Source of the DNA: Clostridia bacterium
GTDB taxonomy: Bacteria; Bacillota; DULZ01
Length of the DNA stretch: 32,379 nucleotides
NCBI GenBank assembly: GCA_012840125.1
Contig: DULZ01000040.1
Coordinates: forward strand, 1-32,379
Direction of reading: 5' to 3'
A model generated the notes under the pieces. That model was not told the DNA's origin. It worked only from the letters and a program-made list of their open reading frames with translations, and ran no database searches. The position numbers and the translations under genes are program-made. This document shows positions 15,641 to 22,117 of this stretch, piece by piece (positions within the stretch are counted from its first letter, which is position 1; every line of letters starts with the position of its first letter).

Positions 15641-15680
15641 GTGGATTCCTCCTTGTGTTTGTGGTTTGGTTCAAGACAAA

Positions 15681-15724
15681 ATTAAAAGTCCCCGGCACAA
15701 TAATCCATTACGCCGAGGACTTTA
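15681..15724 (-). terminator. Cobalamin riboswitch expression-platform terminator
   Basis: On the minus strand AAAGTCCTCGGC (15723-15712) pairs with GCCGGGGACTTT (15696-15685) with one wobble, and is followed by TAATTTTG. It lies between the aptamer and cblT, so premature termination when cobalamin is bound is the likely mechanism. Confidence 0.82.
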
Positions 15725-15773
15725 CCATCATCCTCATTGCTTCCCCTCCTTTCTACGAGAAGGCGGATCAAGC

Positions 15774-15945
15774 ACTGATAGGCAGGTCTCCTGGCTCCCG
15801 GGTCATCCTCCCCTCGCCTTCCCACCAAGAACTTGGCAGTGGCTTATGAGGTTTGTCCCCGTCTACAGTGGCGGGACCGCGTCTTTTGGGGTATGGCTGC
15901 CCCTTGACTTCCCTATTCTCCCGAAATGGGCACCTACCAGCTTGT
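15774..15945 (-). promoter_or_regulatory. Cobalamin (B12) riboswitch aptamer
   Basis: Read on the minus strand, it contains the B12 box AGCCAGGAGACCTGCC (15796-15781), the conserved GGTCCCGCCACTGTAG (15877-15862) and the upstream segment GGTGCCCATTTCGGG and AGGGAAG (15934 to about 15910). It lies between ktrA and cblT and reads into cblT-cblS. Cobalamin-responsive repression of alpha-ribazole salvage is the expected outcome. Confidence 0.93.
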
Positions 15946-15962
15946 ATGCGGTTGTTATTTCG

Positions 15963-15991
15963 ATTCTACTCAAAGACCGGGGCAAAAGCAA
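15963..15991 (-). promoter_or_regulatory. Promoter of the B12 riboswitch-cblTS transcript
   Basis: On the minus strand a -35 TTGCTT (15991-15986), a 17-base spacer and a -10 TAGAAT (15968-15963). The -35 box abuts the ktrA stop codon (15994-15992), so the cbl unit is separable from ktrBA transcription. Confidence 0.6.
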
Positions 15992-16654
15992 CTAGGCCTT
16001 GAAGTTTTCTTTTTCAAAAGCGGGCATGTTTTTCTTGGCGCCAAAAACGATCATCATGTCGTCTTTCTGGAGCACCGTGGAGGCTGCCGGCAATACCGGT
16101 TCGTTATCGTGGTAAATCAACATGATCCAAATGCCGAACCGGTTGTTGGTATTCAAGCTGGCGATGGTTTTGCCGTGAAATCCTTTGCCGATAGGCATTT
16201 GTTCGATGACAAAGCCTTGAGGCAGTTCCAGGATGTCCACCACCCGGTCGTTGGATATCAGCTTGGCCAACCTGCGCCCGGTGTCCCGCTCCGGGAATAG
16301 GATCCGGTCTACGCCCATTTTCTCCAAAATGCTGCCGCGGCGCTCGCTGGAGGCCTTCGCCGAGACGGGAATACCGGCCTCTTTGAGAATATGGGTGGCA
16401 ATGAGGGTTGCCTCCAAGTCCTGTCCCATGGCCACCACCGCTTCATCGAAATTCTTCTCAGCCACGATGCGGCTCAATTCATCTTCATTTTCCACCACAT
16501 CGACGATGGCGCCGGAAACAATCATGGGCCGCACGTCTTCGATGGCGTTTTCATCTTTGTCGATGGCATAGACATCATGGCCCAATTCATACAGGGTTTC
16601 AATTACGCCGCGGCCAAAACGGCCTACGCCGACTACCAACACTGATTTTTTCAT
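15992..16654 (-). CDS. ktrA: Potassium uptake regulatory subunit KtrA (TrkA family)
   Basis: A 220-residue cytosolic protein with an N-terminal RCK_N Rossmann domain. It shows VVGVGRFGRGV (6-16), the nucleotide-binding Gly motif, with D32 at the end of the second strand, followed by a C-terminal RCK_C domain ending near LQKDDMMIVFGA. Such rings bind ATP/ADP or NAD and, in the C-terminal domain, c-di-AMP, and gate the KtrB channel. The start has GGGGAG upstream. It lies 37 bases after ktrB and is probably cotranscribed. No c-di-AMP riboswitch was recognised upstream of the pair. Confidence 0.93.
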   Translation of the reverse strand: MKKSVLVVGVGRFGRGVIETLYELGHDVYAIDKDENAIEDVRPMIVSGAIVDVVENEDELSRIVAEKNFDEAVVAMGQDLEATLIATHILKEAGIPVSAKASSERRGSILEKMGVDRILFPERDTGRRLAKLISNDRVVDILELPQGFVIEQMPIGKGFHGKTIASLNTNNRFGIWIMLIYHDNEPVLPAASTVLQKDDMMIVFGAKKNMPAFEKENFKA

Positions 16655-16691
16655 CTGGAGAAACTCCCCTATGTCTTATTATTGTTCTGAT

Positions 16692-18014
16692 TTATCCTAT
16701 TAAAATATCCTCTTTCATGTAACGCACCCGCCGGTAGTCTTCCTTGGTGAGGAAGACGATCAGGGTCAAGACGCCGATGCGGCCGACAAACATGAACAGG
16801 GCGAGGAGGGTTTGTGCCAGGGGACTTAAAGTCCCGGTGTCGATCATGCTAAGCCCGGCCGTGGTCAAAGCAGATACCACTTCAAATAATGCCGGAAAGA
16901 ATGACAGGTGTTCCAGCAGCATTAAGATTAACGTACCGCCGCTAACCAGGATGAAAGCAAAAACTGTCACAGTAAAAGCCTTCAGCACGTTATCCCGCGG
17001 TATTTCCCGCTCCATCACCACTACGTGATTCCGGCCCCGGGCTATGGCCCAGACGGCGAGGATGATGACGGCAAAGGTGGTGGTTTTAATACCGCCGCCT
17101 ACGGAACCGGGGCTGGCACCGATGAACATGAGCAGGGTCATGAGAAACTGGAAAGGTTCGTTCCAACTTACTACCGGAAAAGTAGTAAATCCCGCCGTTC
17201 TGGTGGTGGCATGGAATAGGCTTTGGATGATTTGGGTGTGGACCGGCAGGCCCTTCAGCAGCCCGTTGTACTCGGTGCCGAAAAAGAAACCGGCTCCGAA
17301 TAACGTAACGCCGGCGGTTACCAGCAGTACTAACCGGCAATGGAGGCTCAGTCTCTGGCGGCGGTGCCGCGGCCAAGTCACCAGTTCCTGCAGCACCACA
17401 TAACCCAGGCTGCCGAGCAAGACCAGCATTATGACGGTGATGCTGGCCAGCGGGTAAGGGATGAATCCCTCCAGGCTGCGGTCGTACAGGGTAAAGCCGG
17501 CCCCGTTGAAGGCGCTGACGGCGTGAAAGAGGGCGATAAACAATCCTTTGACGGTGCCTTCCTGCCACAGGCCCGGCACGCCACAGGCCAGCAGTACAGT
17601 ACCGATCAGTTCGATCATCAGAGACAAGAGCACAATACTGCGTACCAAGCTCCGGATGCCTGCGATGCTAAAATAATTGCGGTCCTGCACCACCAGCGCC
17701 TGGTACCCCAGATTGATTTTCATGCCGAGAAACAGCAGCACAATTGTGGCGAATACCATTAAGCCGAGGCCGCCGATTTGCACTAACAGCATGATCACGA
17801 TCTGGCCGAAAATGGTCCAGTGGCTGTTGGTATCGACGACTACCAGTCCGGTAGAGGTTAAAGCGGACATGGCGGTAAACCATGCCTGTACAAAGGAAGT
17901 GGTACCCGGTTGGGTTGAGGACCAGGGCAGCAAGAGAAGGAGGGCTCCCATCAGGCTGACGGCGCCGTAACCTATGACCAGTAATCGCCCCGGTTTCAAG
18001 AGTTGCTTTTGCAT
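16692..18014 (-). CDS. ktrB: Potassium uptake channel subunit KtrB (TrkH family)
   Basis: A 440-residue integral membrane protein with the four-fold pore repeats of the Trk/Ktr/HKT superfamily. The selectivity segments are recognisable as STGLVV (about 54-59), NGAGFT (about 171-176), TRTAGFTT and TTAGLSM. Each supplies the single pore Gly. The N-terminal KPGRLLVIGYGAVSLMGALL starts the first helix. It forms a dimeric, usually Na+-dependent K+ importer gated by KtrA, whose gene follows. It faces the divergent radical SAM operon across a 336-base intergenic region. Confidence 0.94.
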   Translation of the reverse strand: MQKQLLKPGRLLVIGYGAVSLMGALLLLLPWSSTQPGTTSFVQAWFTAMSALTSTGLVVVDTNSHWTIFGQIVIMLLVQIGGLGLMVFATIVLLFLGMKINLGYQALVVQDRNYFSIAGIRSLVRSIVLLSLMIELIGTVLLACGVPGLWQEGTVKGLFIALFHAVSAFNGAGFTLYDRSLEGFIPYPLASITVIMLVLLGSLGYVVLQELVTWPRHRRQRLSLHCRLVLLVTAGVTLFGAGFFFGTEYNGLLKGLPVHTQIIQSLFHATTRTAGFTTFPVVSWNEPFQFLMTLLMFIGASPGSVGGGIKTTTFAVIILAVWAIARGRNHVVVMEREIPRDNVLKAFTVTVFAFILVSGGTLILMLLEHLSFFPALFEVVSALTTAGLSMIDTGTLSPLAQTLLALFMFVGRIGVLTLIVFLTKEDYRRVRYMKEDILIG

Positions 18015-18088
18015 GGTTGGCTCCCGGTTTTCCTACTCATTCTTGAGTATAGTGTTGCGTTCTGTCTTGCAGGTTCCTGCTTAATATA

Positions 18089-18116
18089 ATTTTATATATT
18101 ATGGGTTAAGACGCAA
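18089..18116 (-). promoter_or_regulatory. Possible ktrBA promoter
   Basis: On the minus strand TTGCGT (18116-18111), a 16-base spacer and TAAAAT (18094-18089) in a very AT-rich stretch. A perfect GCAGGAACCTGC palindrome (18069-18080) lies just downstream in the leader. Confidence 0.4.
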
Positions 18117-18193
18117 GACTTATTACGTTAGTTTTGTCACTTTTGTCTTTGCCGGTGGTTACGGACACGGTGCCGGGCGGTGGTGGCGCCCGC

Positions 18194-18222
18194 TTTCATT
18201 GCCGGACCAAATCAGTTATAAT
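18194..18222 (+). promoter_or_regulatory. Possible promoter for the radical SAM/ABC operon
   Basis: A perfect TATAAT (18217-18222) with a poor -35 (TTTCAT, 18194-18199) at 17 bases. It would start transcription near 18229, about 25 bases before the hairpin that follows. Confidence 0.45.
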
Positions 18223-18252
18223 ACCATAAGATCGATCCCAAGAATACCTATC

Positions 18253-18287
18253 ACCTTGCGGCGGCAAGGTATATATTTTGTTTTTTC
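18253..18287 (+). terminator. Leader hairpin with T-run (possible attenuator)
   Basis: A perfect stem ACCTTGC (18253-18259), loop GGCG, GCAAGGT (18264-18270) is followed by ATATATTTTGTTTTTT. No plus-strand gene lies upstream that it could terminate, and a TATAAT is 30 bases upstream, so it may attenuate the operon that starts at 18351. Confidence 0.55.
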
Positions 18288-18350
18288 CTGGTTTGTGAAG
18301 ATGATAGCAAGATTGGGTCATAATCGCCCGTTGCTGAAGGAGAGATGCCG

Positions 18351-19352
18351 GTGGATAGTTTGGCGCTGGTCAGGAAAGCCAAAGAGGAGGCTCTGGCCGG
18401 AAAATTGCTCGACAGGGATACCATCATCGCTTTATTAGATATCGATCCTTGGTCCAAAGCAGGCGAATACTTGGGGCAGGCCGCCAGGGAAGTGGCGGCG
18501 GCAGTTTGTAAAAACCGGGCCTATTTGTGGGCGGCCATCGGGTTGGATTTTAGGGCCTGTCCCATGAGCTGCAATTTCTGTTCCCTGGGTGAACACTGGG
18601 GACTGGTAGGAGAAGAGCGGGAATTCAGCGAGACGGATATTGTCCGGGCGGTAGAAGAGTATGTGCGGGATGGGGTGCGGTGGATTGTGCTGCGCACCAC
18701 CCAGTTTTACGACCTGGAGAAACTGATTGAGCTGGTTCCCAGGATCAGGGAAACGGTGCCGGGAAGCTATCAACTGGTACTGAATGTAGGTGAGTTCGAT
18801 GCAGCGGTGGCTGCCAGAATGGCGCGGGCAGGCGTAGAGTATGTATACCACACGGTCAGGTTGAGGGAAGGGATTGACACCAAGTTTAATCCGGTGGAGA
18901 GAATGGCTACTCTCAGAGCTGTCAACAGTTCCCCTTTGCAACTAGTATACTTGGTGGAGCCGGTGGGGGTGGAACACACCAATGAGGAGATTGCCAACGC
19001 TTTTTTGACTGCCATGCAGTTTGGTGCTGTGGTGACGGGGGCCATGGCCCGGGTGCCGGTAACCGGCACTCCTCTGGGACGGCTGCCCGTTGTAGCCCCG
19101 GAAAGGCTGGCCCAAATTGCGGCAGTGACCCGCCTGGCCGCAGGTTATAGGGCGCCGGATATTTGCGTGCACCCGGCCTCAAAGCTGGCCCTCCAGTGGG
19201 GCGCCAACGTGACTGTGGTTGAAAAGGGAGCTATTCCCAGGGAAGCAGGCTGCCACACCGGCAGTTGTTGGCAAGGTTTTGATGCCGCCACAGCCAAGGA
19301 ATGGTTTGCGGCCTGCGGTTACCGGGTGTACCGGGAGGGGATCAAGGGATGA
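18351..19352 (+). CDS. Radical SAM protein, biotin synthase-like
   Basis: A radical SAM enzyme of about 333 residues resembling biotin synthase and its relatives. The cluster motif is CPMSCNFC (C70, C74, C77 from the GTG start), with normal CX3CX2C spacing. A Cys pair near the C-terminus (GCHTGSC) could bind a second metal or cluster. GTG at 18351 is chosen because AAGGAG (18337-18342) is eight bases away; an in-frame ATG at 18345 is only two bases from it. The TGA overlaps the ATG of the lipoprotein gene (ATGA), so the enzyme probably works with the transporter, on an imported or related small molecule. The substrate is unknown, and it is probably not BioB itself. Confidence 0.8.
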   Translation: MDSLALVRKAKEEALAGKLLDRDTIIALLDIDPWSKAGEYLGQAAREVAAAVCKNRAYLWAAIGLDFRACPMSCNFCSLGEHWGLVGEEREFSETDIVRAVEEYVRDGVRWIVLRTTQFYDLEKLIELVPRIRETVPGSYQLVLNVGEFDAAVAARMARAGVEYVYHTVRLREGIDTKFNPVERMATLRAVNSSPLQLVYLVEPVGVEHTNEEIANAFLTAMQFGAVVTGAMARVPVTGTPLGRLPVVAPERLAQIAAVTRLAAGYRAPDICVHPASKLALQWGANVTVVEKGAIPREAGCHTGSCWQGFDAATAKEWFAACGYRVYREGIKG

Positions 19353-20326
19353 GACGAGCTAAACTGTTATTGCTGTTGTTAATAAGCGTGGCTTTGATTC
19401 TCACGCTGGCCGGTTGCCGGGCTGCTGCCACCGGCGACAGCATCCGGGCGAGAGTTGGTACCTGGAAAACGGCGCAAACCATCCAGCCCTTCTTTTACCA
19501 GCAGTTCTTGCCGGAGGGTGATGGAGTGGAAATCGCTCCTTTTACCAATCCCGGGGACATGAAAACCGCCCTGTTGGCAGGAAGTCTTGATATGTGCGGC
19601 ACGACCCTGGTGACCGCGATTACAGCTGTTTCTAAGGGGGAACCCATTGTGGTGGTAGCGGGCATGTCCAATAGATGTTCTGCTCTTGTGGTACATAAAG
19701 ATGCCGGTATCAACAGCGTCAAAGACCTGGCAGGTAAAAAGATTGCCTATGTGCCGGGGACGATGCATCATTTGCTCCTGTTGGAAACACTAGACCGCCA
19801 CGGGCTTGACTGGCAGGAGGATGTGGAATTAATCCGGGTAGATTTCTTCGACATGGCGCAAGCACTGGCTCAAGGTACCGTCGATGCTTTTTACAGCGGG
19901 GAACCTTATCCTTCGGTGGCGGTAGCCCAGGGCTTTGGCAAAATCCTGGCTTATCCGGAGGATGATTTTGGGGTTATCAACAGTGCCATGATCACCACTA
20001 AGGACAAGATTGCCCGGGAGCCTGAATTAGTGCAGAAGCTAGTGACGGCTCATGTACGAGCCACGGAGTATTTGCTTACCCACAGGGAGGCCTGGTTACA
20101 CAAAGCGGCGGAGTTTGGGACGGATCCCGGTGTCTTGATGGTCTCAGCGGGCAATATCGATCTCTTTTGGCAAATTGACGAGAGGTATATGGAGGGCGTC
20201 CGGGTATTGGCCCAACGGATGTGGGAACAAGGTATTATTACGGAAATACCGGATATTGAGAGCATGTTTGACCTGAGATTCTTAACGGGGGCAGCAAAGG
20301 AAATAGGCCATGAAAAAGAACGGTAA
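19349..20326 (+). CDS. ABC transporter substrate-binding lipoprotein (NMT1/SsuA-like)
   Basis: A 325-residue periplasmic-binding-protein-like lipoprotein. The signal peptide has basic residues then a long Leu run and the lipobox LAGC (Cys23). The mature domain has features of the NitT/TauT/THI5 family: QPFFYQQFLPEG, LLAGSLDMCGTTLVTAI, and GVINSAMITTKD. This class binds sulfonates, nitrate, thiamine precursors and other small organic molecules; the ligand cannot be read here. The ATG at 19349 overlaps the radical SAM stop. An in-frame ATG at 19301 lies inside the upstream gene and would place the signal peptide internally, so it is not chosen. It overlaps the permease by 17 bases. Confidence 0.85.
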   Translation: MRRAKLLLLLLISVALILTLAGCRAAATGDSIRARVGTWKTAQTIQPFFYQQFLPEGDGVEIAPFTNPGDMKTALLAGSLDMCGTTLVTAITAVSKGEPIVVVAGMSNRCSALVVHKDAGINSVKDLAGKKIAYVPGTMHHLLLLETLDRHGLDWQEDVELIRVDFFDMAQALAQGTVDAFYSGEPYPSVAVAQGFGKILAYPEDDFGVINSAMITTKDKIAREPELVQKLVTAHVRATEYLLTHREAWLHKAAEFGTDPGVLMVSAGNIDLFWQIDERYMEGVRVLAQRMWEQGIITEIPDIESMFDLRFLTGAAKEIGHEKER

Positions 20327-21107
20327 ACCCATAGACCCGGCGGGGTTTGTTATCCCGGCGGTCCTACTGGTCTTATGGCATCTGGTTACTGCTGCCGGAA
20401 TGATACCGGAGTATTTATTCCCCGGTCCGGCCAAACTGGCTGCGGTCTTCCTGGATTTTGTGGCCGGCGGTCTCCGTTTAACTCCTTACGCGGGTGCTTT
20501 TTGGGCCCACTTGTGGGCGAGTATGCTCAGGGTATTAGGCGGTTTCGGCTTGGCTGCCCTGGCAGGGCTTTCTCTGGGATTGCTCACCGGGAGACTTACC
20601 CTGGCCCGCCGGCTTTTTGACCCTTTCGTCCATGCAGTCCGGGCTATCCCGGGGATAGGGTGGTTGCCCCTGACGATGGTATGGTTTGGCATTGGCGAGA
20701 AAACCACCGTTTTCCTCATTGCCCTGGCAGCATTTTTCCCCATTTACATTAATGCGGCCTACGGCTTCCAAACCATACCCCTCTCCCTGGTGAGGGCAGG
20801 GATGGTGCTGGGGGCCGGGAAGTGGACTCTGTTTACCAGTGTTATTCTGCCGGCGGCTTTTCCTTCCATCCTGGTGGGGCTCAGACTGGGATTGAGCACG
20901 GCCTGAGCCTACCTGGTGTTGGGTGAGCTGACGGGTGTGAGCAGGGGCCTGGGGGCGGTGATGATGGATGCTCGCCTCTTAGGACGAGTGGAGATGATAC
21001 CGGTGGCCATGATTTGTATCGGCGTATGCGGCAAATTATCAGATATGCTGTTGGTCAAGTCTTGCAGTCTGTTTTATCCTTGCCGGGAGGATGAGTTGGA
21101 ACTGTGA
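20310..21107 (+). pseudogene. ABC transporter permease (SsuC/TauC-like), interrupted by in-frame TGA
   Basis: A binding-protein-dependent permease with several hydrophobic helices and the EAA-like cytoplasmic loop (FQTIPLSLVRAGMVLGAGKW). The frame stops at TGA 20904-20906 (codon 199) and then continues, undisturbed and homologous, to 21107: AYLVLGELTGVSRGLGAVMM. The segment before the stop ends GLSTA; family members have Trp next (AW), so the TGA replaces a TGG codon by one base. Read through, the product would be 265 residues, the normal length. Possible readings are recent inactivation, a sequencing error, or rare readthrough. TGA is a normal stop elsewhere in the window. No ABC ATPase gene follows, so the transporter would need one encoded elsewhere. 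Confidence 0.85.
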
Positions 21108-21137
21108 CCGGGTACCCGGAGTCCGTGGGGCGGTCGG

Positions 21138-21193
21138 GCCCGGTGTCAGCACGCCGCCTTCGCCGGGATGATGACTGGGGGCTTGAGTTTTTT
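21138..21193 (+). terminator. Weak terminator-like hairpin after the ABC operon
   Basis: GCCC and GTCA (21138-21141, 21145-21148) can pair with TGAC and GGGC (21172-21175, 21179-21182) around an unpaired GGT/TGG; a T6 run follows at 21188-21193 after five bases. The stem is imperfect. Confidence 0.3.
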
Positions 21194-21207
21194 GTCGTTA
21201 AATACGA

Positions 21208-21236
21208 TTGATATCGTGAAAATTAACAACTATAAT
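21208..21236 (+). promoter_or_regulatory. Strong promoter upstream of the structured leader
   Basis: TTGATA (21208-21213), a 17-base spacer and a perfect TATAAT (21231-21236). An ACGAT-TGAT-ATCGT inverted repeat (21204-21217) overlaps the -35 box and could be an operator. Confidence 0.65.
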
Positions 21237-21252
21237 ATGAATAATATTAACC

Positions 21253-21342
21253 ATGAGTGAAAGGAAACCCCTTCAGCCCGGTGCCCGGCGGCCGGCGCCG
21301 GTGGCCGGAAAGGGTAGGTTGGACAGTTTAACTTTACCTCAT
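21253..21342 (+). other. GC-rich structured leader RNA candidate
   Basis: ATGAG and AAAG (21253-21257, 21260-21263) can pair with CTTT and CTCAT (21332-21335, 21338-21342). Inside, CCCTT (21269-21273) pairs with AAGGG (21310-21314), and CCGGTGCC (21278-21285) with GGCGCCGG (21294-21301). The block is very GC-rich between AT-rich flanks. It matches no riboswitch class I recognise. It could be a regulatory leader of the next gene or a small RNA. Confidence 0.4.
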
Positions 21343-21362
21343 CATGCTGTTTGAAGTATAAT
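21333..21362 (+). promoter_or_regulatory. Second possible promoter, close to the orphan gene
   Basis: TTTACC (21333-21338), an 18-base spacer and TATAAT (21357-21362). It would bypass most of the structured leader. Confidence 0.45.
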
Positions 21363-21416
21363 AAAAGTAACAATTACTGGATTTGTCAACTGGTTAATTT
21401 AGGAAGGGGGAACGAA

Positions 21417-21953
21417 ATGGGATTGCAAACCTTTTACCTCGGTGACCTGCATCCCGGCAATTGGCATGAGATCTTCGTTTTCTGCCTTCAGTATGCGGAT
21501 AGCTTTAGTGTGCGGCTGCTGCAGTCGGATGATATAAAGAACGAAGGTTTTAAAGCCTTATTCTCACTGCCCGATATCGCCATCTCCAACTGGTGGGGGA
21601 CGAAGGACGGCATTGAGATCAAGGGCCCGTTAACAGATGAAGTGCGGAATTTGCTCTATGAACTGCAGGAACCGGCTTTTTACGGCCAATGCCCCCAGCT
21701 GTGGGATCTGAAATTGTTTTCCCAGGGCAGGGAAGTCCTGTCCATCGGTGATTTTACCCAGCGGGTGATTCACCTGACGGATGAAGAGATTGATTACCTG
21801 CTGGCCCAGGATATGGATTTCACTGACTGGGAGAATATTGCCACCACTTTTGCCGAGGGAGAAGCGGAAGTGGAAGAGGAGCTGGATGAAGAGCTCTTAA
21901 GGGAAATCGCCGGCATTATCAGCCACTGGTTAAACAGCGATAAAAAGCATTAA
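21417..21953 (+). CDS. Orphan acidic protein of unknown function
   Basis: A 178-residue protein I do not recognise. It is acidic, with no signal peptide or membrane helix. It begins MGLQTFYLGDLHPGNWHEI, is rich in aromatic residues (WW in the middle, several W and Y) and ends in a Glu-rich stretch followed by a short helix. It may be a small globular cytosolic protein. ATG 21417 is chosen because GGAAGGGGG lies just before it; the frame is open upstream to 21351, but no ribosome site precedes that TTG. It has its own promoter(s) and a strong terminator, so it is a single-gene unit. Confidence 0.75.
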   Translation: MGLQTFYLGDLHPGNWHEIFVFCLQYADSFSVRLLQSDDIKNEGFKALFSLPDIAISNWWGTKDGIEIKGPLTDEVRNLLYELQEPAFYGQCPQLWDLKLFSQGREVLSIGDFTQRVIHLTDEEIDYLLAQDMDFTDWENIATTFAEGEAEVEEELDEELLREIAGIISHWLNSDKKH

Positions 21954-21982
21954 AGTCGGGTGGAGAGGCACCCGACTTTTTT
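21952..21982 (+). terminator. Intrinsic terminator of the orphan gene
   Basis: A perfect 11-bp stem (AAAGTCGGGTG, 21952-21962, with CACCCGACTTT, 21969-21979), a 6-base loop and a T6 run. It overlaps the TAA stop. Confidence 0.92.
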
Positions 21983-22001
21983 GCCGTTTGTACCAACAAG
22001 A

Positions 22002-22099
22002 TTATCCACAGCAAAGGGAGGCAGGAAAGCTGAAAATACTTGCAAAAGGGCCCTGTTATCCACATTATCCACAGAAACTGTATCAACAACTGTTGATAA
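22002..22099. promoter_or_regulatory. DnaA-box cluster
   Basis: Three perfect TTATCCACA boxes on the plus strand: 22002-22010, 22056-22064 and 22065-22073, the last two head to tail without spacing. The palindrome TATCAACA-AC-TGTTGATA (22081-22098) supplies TTATCAACA on the minus strand (22099-22091) and GTATCAACA on the plus strand (22080-22088), each one or two mismatches from the box. All lie between two convergent genes, where no promoter is expected. The cluster is probably a DnaA binding or titration site; no dnaA or dnaN is near, so calling it the origin is not supported. Confidence 0.75.
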
Positions 22100-22117
22100 G
22101 TGAGAGCCATTAGCAGT

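Noticed and set aside
18015-18344. c-di-AMP (ydaO-type) riboswitch upstream of ktrB
   Set aside because: Often found before Ktr genes, so it was looked for, but the conserved core segments were not recognised in this AT-rich leader.
18253-18350. T-box leader of the radical SAM operon
   Set aside because: The leader is too short and shows no recognisable T-box sequence or specifier loop.
19301-19348. Upstream ATG as start of the binding lipoprotein
   Set aside because: It would place 16 residues before a clean lipoprotein signal peptide and lies within the radical SAM gene.
20904-20906. Selenocysteine codon in the permease
   Set aside because: The position is Trp in relatives, not Cys, and a membrane permease is not a known selenoprotein type.
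22002-22099. Chromosomal origin of replication
   Set aside because: DnaA boxes are present, but dnaA, dnaN, gyrB or recF are absent from the window and no AT-rich unwinding region adjoins the boxes.
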